The translations under genes and the position numbers were made by a program. A stretch of 28,393 bases of DNA from JBCBKZ01 sp039026975. GTDB taxonomy: Bacteria > Bacteroidota > Bacteroidia > J057. Positions 7,267 to 15,177 of this stretch are shown here, in pieces. Within the stretch, counting starts at the first letter, position 1, and each line of letters begins with the position of its first letter. The notes under the pieces are model-generated. The model was not told the origin of the DNA, did not search any database, and saw nothing but the letters and a program-made list of their open reading frames with translations. The stretch covers positions 1-28,393 of the forward strand of contig JBCCLI010000028.1 of the NCBI GenBank assembly GCA_039026975.1. Reading direction: 5' to 3'.

Positions 7267-8796
7267 ATGCTTCTCGCTAATACCTCCCAAATTAGGCAAG
7301 CAGATCAGCTCCAAATAGAAGCCTATCAGTATCCGGGAATTCTCCTGATGGAAACTGCCGGCCGCTTAACAGCTGAGAGAATCTGTGAGAGATTCCCTTC
7401 TCATCAACCTTTTATCCTATTAATAGGCCCGGGAAATAATGGAGGAGATGCGTGGGTGATAGCCAGAATACTCCACCTAAAGGGCTATGCCATTCACCTA
7501 ATTTGCTCCCATACGCCGGAGCGGTACACAGGAGATGCGCATATCATGTACCAGATAGCTGAAACGCTAAACATCCCCTGGAAGCAGTTTGATGCTGGAG
7601 AGGTGGAAGAGGCCCTAGCTGGGTTTCAAGTACCCCCTGTCCTGATTGACGGATTATTAGGCACAGGGGTGCAATCAGCTTTGAGGGGGAGGATAAAAGA
7701 GGTAATCTCATTTTTCAGAGAGAAAGACTTAACCACCCTGGCTATAGATCTACCTTCCGGGATAAATGCAGACTCAGGCTGTGTCCTAAATGAGGTACTC
7801 CCAGCAGAGACTACGTATACCTTCCAGCTTCCTAAGGTATGTCATACAGTTACGCCTGCCGCGCTGACTTGCGGTAGGGTGGAGGTGCTAGACATAGGTA
7901 TTTTCCCTGAGGTAATTCAGCAGCTTGGGATCCAGAGAGAATGGCTAGATGCTAAGTGGTTTCGAGAGAATATTCAACAGCCAAGGTCAGATAGCCATAA
8001 AGGGAGTATGGGGCATGTCCTGCTTGTAGGCGGGAGTAAGGCTTATGGAGGTGCCATTTCCCTCTCTGCCATGGGGGCTATGCATGCGGGAGTAGGCTTG
8101 TGTACTTGTGCCAGCGTGGAGGTGAATCGTTCCATGCTATTATCACACTGTCCTGAAGCTATGTTTCTGGGGCTGGGGGAGGAACAGAATATTGGTAAGC
8201 AGCACATCAGCCTGCTTGAGCCTGTTCTCAAGAAAAAGAAAGCAATCTGTATAGGTCCCGGAATGGGAGAAATACCTAAAACAGCTGCATTTCTGGCAGA
8301 CTTCCTACCCTTGGTAGCAGTTCCCGTAGTGCTGGATGCAGGGGCCTTATCAGCTATGGCTACTAACCCTCATCTGTGGGAGGTACTGCCAAACCAAACC
8401 ATTGTCACTCCACATCCGGGAGAAATGCGACAGCTCATGTCAGAAGCGGATGTGATTCATAAAAGGCTGGAGTGTGCGGAGAAGTTAGCTAGGGAAAAAG
8501 GATGTGTAGTGGTCCTTAAGGGCCAAGGGACTATCATAGCGGGGCCAGAAAGGACATATGTAAACGCTACAGGTAATCATGGTATGGCCTCTGGAGGTAC
8601 GGGAGATGTACTTACAGGCATCATTGGCTCTTTTCTGGCGCAAGGGTATCCAGCTGAGACAGCAGCTGCCCTGGGGGCGTATATACATGGGAAAGCCGGA
8701 GATCTGTTAGCAGAGAAAGTCCATCAGCATGGGGTGTTGGCTTCTAGCCTTGCACAGCAGATAGGGCCTGCCATACAATCCCTTATGCAGCAGTGA
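7267..8796 (+). CDS. nnr: Bifunctional NAD(P)H-hydrate epimerase / ADP-dependent dehydratase
   Basis: This cytoplasmic repair enzyme restores damaged NADH and NADPH: the N-terminal half epimerises NAD(P)HX and the C-terminal half dehydrates the S form using ADP. At 509 residues it has the usual length of the fused form. The epimerase domain (about 1-215) shows the nucleotide-binding GPGNNGGDAWVIAR and LIDGLLGTG. The dehydratase domain (about 230-505) shows IGPGMGE, VLDAGALSAM, the TPHPGEM motif, and NATGNHGMASGGTGDVLTG with the catalytic aspartate in GTGDVL. The ATG at 7267 sits 8 bases after the membrane protein gene. There is no Shine-Dalgarno site. No defect is seen. Confidence 0.96.
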   Translation: MLLANTSQIRQADQLQIEAYQYPGILLMETAGRLTAERICERFPSHQPFILLIGPGNNGGDAWVIARILHLKGYAIHLICSHTPERYTGDAHIMYQIAETLNIPWKQFDAGEVEEALAGFQVPPVLIDGLLGTGVQSALRGRIKEVISFFREKDLTTLAIDLPSGINADSGCVLNEVLPAETTYTFQLPKVCHTVTPAALTCGRVEVLDIGIFPEVIQQLGIQREWLDAKWFRENIQQPRSDSHKGSMGHVLLVGGSKAYGGAISLSAMGAMHAGVGLCTCASVEVNRSMLLSHCPEAMFLGLGEEQNIGKQHISLLEPVLKKKKAICIGPGMGEIPKTAAFLADFLPLVAVPVVLDAGALSAMATNPHLWEVLPNQTIVTPHPGEMRQLMSEADVIHKRLECAEKLAREKGCVVVLKGQGTIIAGPERTYVNATGNHGMASGGTGDVLTGIIGSFLAQGYPAETAAALGAYIHGKAGDLLAEKVHQHGVLASSLAQQIGPAIQSLMQQ

Positions 8797-8831
8797 GCGG
8801 GTAGCTTATTATAGAATTAGCAGTAGGGGTA

Positions 8832-8845
8832 CTCCTCGTAAGGAG
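8832..8845. repeat. Short hairpin between convergent genes
   Basis: CTCCT-CGTA-AGGAG forms a 5-bp stem in the 67 bases between the ends of nnr and the hydrolase gene. It has no T-run and resembles the CTCC-GTA-GGAG core of the palindromic repeats near 191 and 1351, so it may be a repeat remnant rather than a terminator. Confidence 0.3.
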
Positions 8846-8863
8846 AGTTTCAGAGAAGTAGCC

Positions 8864-9634
8864 TCAGTCCTCCCAGCTAAGTTGAAGGCCGTCATATGCA
8901 AGGAATACATTGTCAGGAAGCTGCCTGGCTATCTCCTCATGTTTACCCAGTAAATGACTGATATGTGTAAGATAGGCTCGTCTAGGGCTTAGCTGGGCTA
9001 TGACTTCCAGGGCTTCACTGAGGGTTAAATGAGAATGGTGAGGCTTGATTCTTAAGGCATTCAGCACCAGGGCATCTAGTCCTTCCAATAACTTCATGGA
9101 GGATGGGGGGATAAGCTTAGCATCCGTTACGTAGGCAAAGTCTCTTACCCGGAACCCTAATACTTCCAGGCCACCATGCATGACCGGGATGGGAAGGAGG
9201 TTAATATCTCCCACCTGGAAGCTACAGTCGGAGAAAATCTCTTCCAGTAGCAGCTTGGGGATACCCGGATAATCCTGATTCTCAAAAATGTAATAGTATT
9301 CTTTGTGGAGGTGGGTAATGGTATCTTGATTAGCATAGATCTTCATGGGCCGTCTGAGGTGATAATTGAAGGCGCGCACATCATCTAAGCCAGCTGTATG
9401 ATCTTTATGCTTGTGGGTAAACACAATGGCATGAACTTCCTGAACCCGATTAGCTAACATTTGCTGACGGAAATCTGGCCCTGTATCAAAAACCAGGGTG
9501 GTATCACCTGAAGATAATACACCGGAGGTTCTCAAGCGTTTATCCCGAGGGTCTGTAGATTGGCATACTTTACAGCCACAGGCTATCACAGGTACTCCTT
9601 GAGAAGTTCCTGTGCCAGTAAAGGTAAATTTCAA
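8864..9634 (-). CDS. Metallo-beta-lactamase-fold hydrolase, PhnP-like
   Basis: A 256-residue cytosolic protein of the PhnP / phosphoribosyl cyclic phosphodiesterase branch of the metallo-beta-lactamase fold. It opens with FTGTGTSQGVPVIACGC (the GTGTSxGxP motif and the Cys pair of this branch), followed by LVFDTGPDFRQQM, the metal-binding THKHKDH (His74, His76, Asp78, His79), a further metal histidine in PVMHGG, VTDAK, and THISHLLGKHEE near the end. Substrates in this branch are cyclic phosphates, but the one here is unknown. The start is TTG at 9632-9634 and overlaps the TGA of the gene before it (TTGA), which implies translational coupling. No ATG precedes the conserved GTGTS motif. Confidence 0.88.
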   Translation of the reverse strand: MKFTFTGTGTSQGVPVIACGCKVCQSTDPRDKRLRTSGVLSSGDTTLVFDTGPDFRQQMLANRVQEVHAIVFTHKHKDHTAGLDDVRAFNYHLRRPMKIYANQDTITHLHKEYYYIFENQDYPGIPKLLLEEIFSDCSFQVGDINLLPIPVMHGGLEVLGFRVRDFAYVTDAKLIPPSSMKLLEGLDALVLNALRIKPHHSHLTLSEALEVIAQLSPRRAYLTHISHLLGKHEEIARQLPDNVFLAYDGLQLSWED

Positions 9635-9894
9635 GATGCTTCAGCTTTGATTTTAGTAACCAGGGAGGTATGAGCTTCTGACAATAGCTCCATGTTAAGA
9701 GGCAACTGACGGATAACTTCCGCTAAGGCCTGGACCTTGCTTTCTACCGGATGGAATTTATTAATGACTACCGTTCTTTGCTCCTGCACTATGCAGTAGC
9801 CCCCTTTGAAGTTTCCTTTCTCATATCTCACAAGATAGCCCTGATCCTGGAGAATGGCCTGTAGTTTCTCCTGTGTACTTTTAGTCAATCGCAT
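9631..9894 (-). CDS. Conserved small protein coupled to the MBL hydrolase
   Basis: An 87-residue soluble protein, MRLTKSTQEKLQAILQDQGY then VRYEKGNFKGGYCIVQEQRTVVINKFHPVESKV. I recognise the GNFKGGYC and VVINKF pattern as a conserved hypothetical that precedes MBL-fold hydrolase genes in Bacteroidota, from memory and without a functional assignment. It begins with ATG and its TGA overlaps the TTG start of the hydrolase by 4 bases, so their synthesis is coupled. No signal peptide, membrane helix or metal motif is present beyond a single cysteine. It may be a partner subunit or regulator of the hydrolase. Confidence 0.7.
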   Translation of the reverse strand: MRLTKSTQEKLQAILQDQGYLVRYEKGNFKGGYCIVQEQRTVVINKFHPVESKVQALAEVIRQLPLNMELLSEAHTSLVTKIKAEAS

Positions 9895-9938
9895 GTGCGA
9901 ATATAGAGAGCTAATGGTACTCCATCAACCTGTTGAGG

Positions 9939-10715
9939 CTACCATTTTCTCACCCTTATCCAGGGACGGTCAAAATTTTTAAACCTGGGCTTGGAAGAAA
10001 ACAGCTTTCCCCAGGAACTGGGCTTGTAAAGCACATCTGTTCTGAATATTTCCAGTTCATCTTTCTGGTGATAATGCAAGTAGGGATGAATGTCTTCAGA
10101 TCGTAGTTCAGTATAATAGGTCCTGGTGGCTTCTATTTCACTTTCAATTTTGCTGGCAGGATACAAATGGCTATCTATGATATGAATTTCTACTTCCTCC
10201 TTACCTATATGTTCACACCTGTTTAGTAACTCCACCAGATTAGGGAAGTATTGAATAACATCATTTAGGATAATAAGATCATAGGTATCAGCAGGAATAA
10301 TGTCTTGAAACACATCTCCATACAGAAACCGTAGCCCAGGTGCCTGGAAGACCCTGGCGGCCTGCTCTAGTAAAAACATACTTATGTCCAGTCCGTCTAC
10401 CTCCACATGTTCTCGCTGAGCGAGCTGAGCAGAGAACCAGCCATTTCCGCAGCCTAAGTCCAGAATTTTTAAGGGGCCTTTTTCTTTCTTATCCAGGTAT
10501 TTCTGAAAGCGCTTGAGGCTTTTCTGCCGTAGCTTCCACTCTTCAATGTGCCTATTATAGGCAAAGGTTTCAGGTAATGCTTTTACCTCAGCATCACTGT
10601 AAATCCGATGGTCTCTATTACAAAACTTTTGAAAGGCAAATACAAAATCTGGCTCTACTTGAGCCTGGGTCAGCAAGCGTACCTCATTTTGGATATGCTG
10701 AGTATACTTTTCCAT
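9939..10715 (-). CDS. SAM-dependent class I methyltransferase
   Basis: A 258-residue cytosolic protein with a Rossmann methyltransferase core. Motif I is LDLGCGNGWFSAQLA (about 85-99), followed by EVDGLDISMFLLEQAARVF with the acidic ribose-binding residue, FLYGDVFQ, and motif IV-like YDLIILNDVIQYFPN. The substrate is unknown. A helical N-terminal region of about 80 residues precedes the core and a tail ending RPWIRVRKW follows it. I start at the ATG at 10713-10715; the frame extends three codons to a TTG at 10724, which is less likely. It is separated from the next minus-strand gene by 44 bases and is divergent from the membrane protein gene at 10934. Confidence 0.85.
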   Translation of the reverse strand: MEKYTQHIQNEVRLLTQAQVEPDFVFAFQKFCNRDHRIYSDAEVKALPETFAYNRHIEEWKLRQKSLKRFQKYLDKKEKGPLKILDLGCGNGWFSAQLAQREHVEVDGLDISMFLLEQAARVFQAPGLRFLYGDVFQDIIPADTYDLIILNDVIQYFPNLVELLNRCEHIGKEEVEIHIIDSHLYPASKIESEIEATRTYYTELRSEDIHPYLHYHQKDELEIFRTDVLYKPSSWGKLFSSKPRFKNFDRPWIRVRKW

Positions 10716-10933
10716 AATGAGCAAGTTTTGGATACGTTATGGTTATGGGTATCAGCAACTTGTAGGTTGGTGATCATTATAATTTTTTTTCTAAATATTG
10801 CAAATTTTCGTAGAGAATAATTTAACGCCCTTTTACAGCTGAGAAAAAAAGTTTTCTGTAAACTTTATAGAGAATTCCTATAACTTAGCTATCGTTCAAT
10901 CACTTAAGTCGCAACCCTAAGAATCATCCCTAC

Positions 10934-11536
10934 ATGAAAACCGGAAATCTGCTCGCTGAACTATTTCTTATAGGTACAGGGACAGCTATAGTCGTTTTTC
11001 TTGCTTTATTCATTGTTTTTGGTGCTAATATGGAGCTGGTCTCCGACCCCGAACGTTATCTGTATTTTGGAAATGAAGGTATAGCGCTTACCGTCCTCAT
11101 AGGTCCCGGGGTATTTTGCTTGCTTGGCGTGGTGGTAGATGCTTTGGCCTTCACGGTTTTTCTGCCTTGGGAACAAAGCTTGCGGAAAGCTTTCCAACCT
11201 AAAGGGCAGAGAACTTCCCCACAGCGGAAAAGAAGCACGGACTTTTACAAACAAGTCATGAACTATATCTTGGCTGGAGATAAAACAGCGTCTTTGGCTA
11301 CTCAGATAGTAGAGAACCAAAGTAAGATAAGGTTGAGTAGGGCATGGGCCATCAACTTATTGCTGCTAGAATTTATGCTGATGTGGTATGATTCTGCTAA
11401 TAGTATCTTTGACCCTTTCCTCTTTCCCGCCATCTTTGTGGTAGCTCTCCTGTTAGTGGGATGCTTGGTAGCCTGGTATCTATCTACCAGCCAGGAACTG
11501 AAGATGATGGATACGTACCAGGAGAACCTTCTCTAA
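10934..11536 (+). CDS. Four-helix membrane protein, function unknown
   Basis: A 200-residue protein with four hydrophobic segments at about 7-31, 47-72, 135-155 and 160-181, and a basic cytoplasmic loop between the second and third (KAFQPKGQRTSPQRKRSTDFYKQ). No family motif is recognised. It stands alone on the plus strand with about 200 bases upstream shared with the divergent methyltransferase gene. Its stop TAA (11534-11536) overlaps the stop TAG of the convergent gene, and its likely terminator lies inside the coding end of that gene. Confidence 0.75.
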   Translation: MKTGNLLAELFLIGTGTAIVVFLALFIVFGANMELVSDPERYLYFGNEGIALTVLIGPGVFCLLGVVVDALAFTVFLPWEQSLRKAFQPKGQRTSPQRKRSTDFYKQVMNYILAGDKTASLATQIVENQSKIRLSRAWAINLLLLEFMLMWYDSANSIFDPFLFPAIFVVALLLVGCLVAWYLSTSQELKMMDTYQENLL

Positions 11537-12084
11537 TCAAATGATAAACTGCCTGAGCGCTTGTCTTTATTGAACATCAGGCTTTTTTCTGTCTTCGCTT
11601 TTTTTACGTGGACTATATTTACCTGACTTTCTATGTAGTCCATAAAAACACTATTCTGGATTTCTATTTCAGAGAAGGAGGGAATATTAGTGCCTTCCAG
11701 GTAACACCAGACAGCATCTGATTCTATCTCTTTCCCTAAAAACCGTAGGGACTCCTCTTGGCCGTCTACCTTAATAATGAAATGCTGTGCTAAGTACCTG
11801 TTAATAAAGGTATTTGTTTCTGCATGCTCTTTGGATTCTCCCACATATAATCTACCTACTCCTTCTCGCTGCATAATATCTTCTACATCATCTATAAATA
11901 GTTTTAAAGATATTTCCAGACTCTCATTTTCTCTATTATAGTCTATCTGGCAAATACTCACATAAAAAGGATGCTGTGGTAGGTAGGTAGTAATAGCAGA
12001 TACCTGGGGAGTGCTAGCAGGGGGTGCTGGAAGTATGCCTAAGAAAGGAGATAAAAAAGTAACTACAAGTAAAAGATGTGTCAT
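11533..12084 (-). CDS. DUF6702-like secreted protein
   Basis: A 183-residue protein with a signal peptide of about 20-25 residues (MTHLLLVVTFLSPFLGILPAP). It continues with HPFYVSICQIDYNRENESLEISLKLFIDDVE, then QHFIIKVDGQEESLRFLGKEIE and VWCYLEG. This is the DUF6702 pattern: a His-Pro start, an LEIS-K-F-DD-E strand, and a W-Y-E segment, a family I know in Bacteroidota beside HupE/UreJ and M1 peptidase genes, as here. The function is unknown; the context suggests handling of a metal or of membrane-exported substrates. It is divergent from hupE across 74 bases, so they may share regulation. The stop codon overlaps that of the convergent gene. Confidence 0.8.
   Translation of the reverse strand: MTHLLLVVTFLSPFLGILPAPPASTPQVSAITTYLPQHPFYVSICQIDYNRENESLEISLKLFIDDVEDIMQREGVGRLYVGESKEHAETNTFINRYLAQHFIIKVDGQEESLRFLGKEIESDAVWCYLEGTNIPSFSEIEIQNSVFMDYIESQVNIVHVKKAKTEKSLMFNKDKRSGSLSFD
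11551..11588 (+). terminator. Probable terminator embedded in the opposite gene
   Basis: GCCTGA at 11551-11556 pairs with TCAGGC at 11577-11582 across a 20-base loop, followed by six T at 11583-11588. It lies 14 bases past the stop of the plus-strand membrane protein gene and within the last codons of the minus-strand gene. The long loop makes it weaker than a textbook terminator. Confidence 0.5.
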
Positions 12085-12158
12085 GTCTACAAGGTCAATT
12101 ATATATTTCTTATACGAAAACTGTTACCTTTAAGCCAACATAATCCTTAAAGAAATTC

Positions 12159-12743
12159 ATGTCAGAGTTTCAACTCTATCTTACGCTGGGCTTTGAACAT
12201 ATTTCAGATGTGAATGCCTACGATCATATCGTTTTTTTGATTGCTTTATGTGCCAGTTACCCGGTGGAAAGATGGAGAAATATTCTAGTGTTGGTAACAG
12301 CTTTTACCATTGGGCACTCTGTAACACTGGCATTAGCTACCTTGAATATTATCCCCATTAATGCTGAAGTAGTAGAGTTTCTGATCCCTATTACCATACT
12401 CATTACGGCAATATCAAACTTTCTTACCGCTAATAAGGTTTTCTCTTCTGTACAAATGTATCGGAATTACGGAATAGCATTATTTTTCGGACTTATACAC
12501 GGTATGGGATTTTCAAATTTTCTAAGGGGTCTCTTAGGAAATGAAGAAAGTATCTTTACCCCACTGTTAGCTTTTAACATAGGACTAGAACTAGGACAAC
12601 TGATGATAGTCGCATTTATATACATAACATCTTATGTAGCTATCTCAGTATTAGGCGTTAAACACCGTTATTGGAACTATCTTTTATCAGGGGCTGCTGC
12701 GATTATAGCTATTCTTCTTCTCACTCAATCTTCAATTTGGTAA
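12159..12743 (+). CDS. HupE/UreJ-family membrane protein
   Basis: A 194-residue integral membrane protein of about six helices. The N-terminal LGFEHISDVNAYDHIVFLIAL carries the family's His14 and the DH pair (Asp22, His23). FTIGHSVTLALA and FGLIHGMGFSNFLRGLL carry further conserved histidines. In characterised members this fold moves nickel across the membrane for hydrogenase or urease. Neither enzyme appears in the window, and Bacteroidota copies beside DUF6702 and an M1 peptidase have no proven substrate. Only one base separates its TAA from the ATG of the peptidase, so they are translated from one message. The start lacks a Shine-Dalgarno site. Confidence 0.9.
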   Translation: MSEFQLYLTLGFEHISDVNAYDHIVFLIALCASYPVERWRNILVLVTAFTIGHSVTLALATLNIIPINAEVVEFLIPITILITAISNFLTANKVFSSVQMYRNYGIALFFGLIHGMGFSNFLRGLLGNEESIFTPLLAFNIGLELGQLMIVAFIYITSYVAISVLGVKHRYWNYLLSGAAAIIAILLLTQSSIW

Positions 12744-12744
12744 C

Positions 12745-15126
12745 ATGGAAAAACAACTCAAAAGTCTTGGAACACTTATTCTTTTCCTGGTAGCAGGAGG
12801 GCTTCACAGCTTGTGGGGCCAGGAAAGCACCAATCAAAATAAGTTTAGGCAGCTGAAGCAGGAGCTCTCCACTCCTAATGTGTACAGGACAGCTTCTGGC
12901 GCCCCTGGTCATGAGTATTGGCAGCAGAAAGCTGATTACGTAATGGACATAACCCTGGATGATGCGCAGCAGCGGATCTATGGAGAGGAGACCATTACCT
13001 ACCATAACTATTCTCCTGATGTGCTTAGCTATTTATGGTTGCAGCTTGACCAAAATATGCGGGCAGAGGATTCTGACACAAAGAAAATCAAAACTGGGTC
13101 TATATCTGATCGAGTGTCATTTTCACAATTAAAGGCCCTTCATAAAGAGTTTGATGGCGGATTCAAACTAGATTATGTACAGGATACTGATGGAAATCCC
13201 CTACATGTAGCGGTTAACAAGACCATGATGCGGGTAGACCTTCCTAAGCCCCTAAAGTCTGGAGATTCTTTCTCCTTTAAGATTAAGTGGTGGTACAATA
13301 TCAACGATAGAATAAAGTATGGGGGAAGATCAGGAATGGAGTACTTCCCTGAAGATGATAACTATGTGTACACCATAGCCCAGTTTTTCCCGCGCATGTG
13401 TGTATATAATGAAGTGGAGGGGTGGCAGAATAAGCAGTTTCTGGGAAGAGGGGAGTTTACCCTTCCCTTTGGAGATTATAAAGTAAGCTTAACTGTGCCT
13501 GAAGATCATGTAGTAGCTTCTACGGGAGTGCTACAAAATCCTAGGTCTGTTCTAAGTGCAGAACAGCGTGATCGTTGGGAGAAGGCCCAAAGTAGTTATG
13601 ATGAACCTGTCATCATAGTTACTGAAGAAGAAGCCCGTGAAGCAGAAAAGACTAAGCTACTGGATAATACTAAGACATGGGTATTTGAGGCAGAGAACGT
13701 AAGGGACTTCGGTTTTGCTACTTCCCGTAAATTTATCTGGGATGCTATGGCGGTGCGCCTAAATGGGAAAACCAGCATAGCGGCTTCTTTTTATCCTAAG
13801 GAAGGTAATCCGTTATGGGAGCAATATTCTACCAGGAGTGTAGCGCATACCATGGAAGTGTATTCTAAGTATACCTTTGACTACCCGTACCCTATAGCTA
13901 TTTCTGTACATACAGATAGAATAGGGATGGAGTACCCCATGATTTGCTTTAACGGGAGAAGACCTCTACCTGATGGGACCTATACTAGCAGGGTTAAGTA
14001 TGGATTAATCAGTGTGATCATTCATGAGGTAGGGCATAACTACTTCCCCATGATTGTAAATTCTGATGAGAGACAGTGGACATGGATGGATGAAGGCCTG
14101 AATAGCTTCCTACAGTACCTGGCAGAAGTAGAGTGGCAGAGGGATTACCCCTCCAGAAGGGGACCTGCCCCTAATATTACAGACTACATGAAGGGAGATA
14201 AGAGTAATATTACTCCCATCATGACCAATTCAGAATCTATCTTCCAATTTGGAAATAACGCTTATGGTAAGCCTGCTACGGCTCTGAATATTCTCCGTGA
14301 AACCATTATGGGAAGAGAATTATTTGATTTTGCTTTCAAGGAGTATTCTCAAAGATGGATGTTTAAGCATCCTACCCCCGCTGATTTCTTCCGCACTATG
14401 GAAGATGCCTCCGGAGTAGACCTGGACTGGTTCTGGAGAGGTTGGTTCTACACTACAGACCATGTGGACATGGCTATTAAGGATGTGCAGTGGTTTCAGG
14501 TAAATAGTTATGACCCCGAGAAAGAGAAGCCTTTAGCTAAAGCAAGAGAAGAGGCCGAACCTACTTATATAGGAGACATTAGAAATAAGGAAGCCATCAA
14601 GGAAACTATAGTAGAAAAGGATGCTCGTATGAAGGATTTCTATAATGAGTATGATCCTTACAAAGTTACCCTACTGGATAAGGCAGAATATAGGCAGCTG
14701 CTAGATAACCTACCTGAAGATGAAAAGGCCCTACTGGAAAGTGATTATAATTATTACTCTATCAGCTTTGAGAATAAGGGGGGACTTATCATGCCCATTA
14801 TATTAAAATTTGAGTATGAGGATGGCACCAGTGAGGTACAGTATATTCCGGCAGAGATATGGAGGCTGAACCATGAAGAAGTAAGTAAGATTTTCAAAAC
14901 GCAGAAGGTAATTAAAACCATTACCCTTGATCCTTTCCTGGAAACTGCTGATACAGAGACAGGTAATAACTACTGGCCTCCCAGGGAGGTACCTACCCGT
15001 TTTGATATTTTCAGAAGTAGGAACTATGGAAGTGGGGATAACAACCCCATGAGAAGGGATAAATACAATAAAGAGTTAGAGCAGCAAATGAAAGAAGGGC
15101 AGGAAGGAACTAACCAGAGACCTTAG
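12745..15126 (+). CDS. Secreted M1-family zinc metallopeptidase
   Basis: A 793-residue protein with a signal peptide (about 1-26) and the M1 aminopeptidase-like architecture. The zinc site is HEVGH (His427, Glu428, His431) followed after 18 residues by Glu450 in WMDEGLNSF, exactly the M1 spacing. The exopeptidase motif is GMEYP (from Gly394) in place of the classical GAMEN, as in many bacterial relatives. The first 250 residues form the beta-saddle domain (YVMDITLDDAQQRIYGEETITYHN). The last 170 residues are charged and end in a Q-rich tail. It probably acts in the periplasm or at the cell surface and is the last gene before a bidirectional terminator. Confidence 0.94.
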   Translation: MEKQLKSLGTLILFLVAGGLHSLWGQESTNQNKFRQLKQELSTPNVYRTASGAPGHEYWQQKADYVMDITLDDAQQRIYGEETITYHNYSPDVLSYLWLQLDQNMRAEDSDTKKIKTGSISDRVSFSQLKALHKEFDGGFKLDYVQDTDGNPLHVAVNKTMMRVDLPKPLKSGDSFSFKIKWWYNINDRIKYGGRSGMEYFPEDDNYVYTIAQFFPRMCVYNEVEGWQNKQFLGRGEFTLPFGDYKVSLTVPEDHVVASTGVLQNPRSVLSAEQRDRWEKAQSSYDEPVIIVTEEEAREAEKTKLLDNTKTWVFEAENVRDFGFATSRKFIWDAMAVRLNGKTSIAASFYPKEGNPLWEQYSTRSVAHTMEVYSKYTFDYPYPIAISVHTDRIGMEYPMICFNGRRPLPDGTYTSRVKYGLISVIIHEVGHNYFPMIVNSDERQWTWMDEGLNSFLQYLAEVEWQRDYPSRRGPAPNITDYMKGDKSNITPIMTNSESIFQFGNNAYGKPATALNILRETIMGRELFDFAFKEYSQRWMFKHPTPADFFRTMEDASGVDLDWFWRGWFYTTDHVDMAIKDVQWFQVNSYDPEKEKPLAKAREEAEPTYIGDIRNKEAIKETIVEKDARMKDFYNEYDPYKVTLLDKAEYRQLLDNLPEDEKALLESDYNYYSISFENKGGLIMPIILKFEYEDGTSEVQYIPAEIWRLNHEEVSKIFKTQKVIKTITLDPFLETADTETGNNYWPPREVPTRFDIFRSRNYGSGDNNPMRRDKYNKELEQQMKEGQEGTNQRP

Positions 15127-15148
15127 AAAAATCTCCAACTGCTAAGAA

Positions 15149-15177
15149 AAAACCAGAGCTTTAACAGCTCTGGTTTT
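15149..15177. terminator. Bidirectional terminator between convergent genes
   Basis: AAAACCAGAGCT at 15149-15160 pairs perfectly with AGCTCTGGTTTT at 15166-15177 around a 5-base loop. A T-rich run follows on both strands. The loop begins with the minus-strand stop codon of the GAF gene (TTA at 15161-15163), so half of the stem is coding sequence of that gene. Confidence 0.9.

Noticed and set aside
11006..11320. Minus-strand open frames of 104 and 60 codons
   Set aside because: They lie opposite the four-helix membrane protein gene, whose hydrophobic pattern is convincing.
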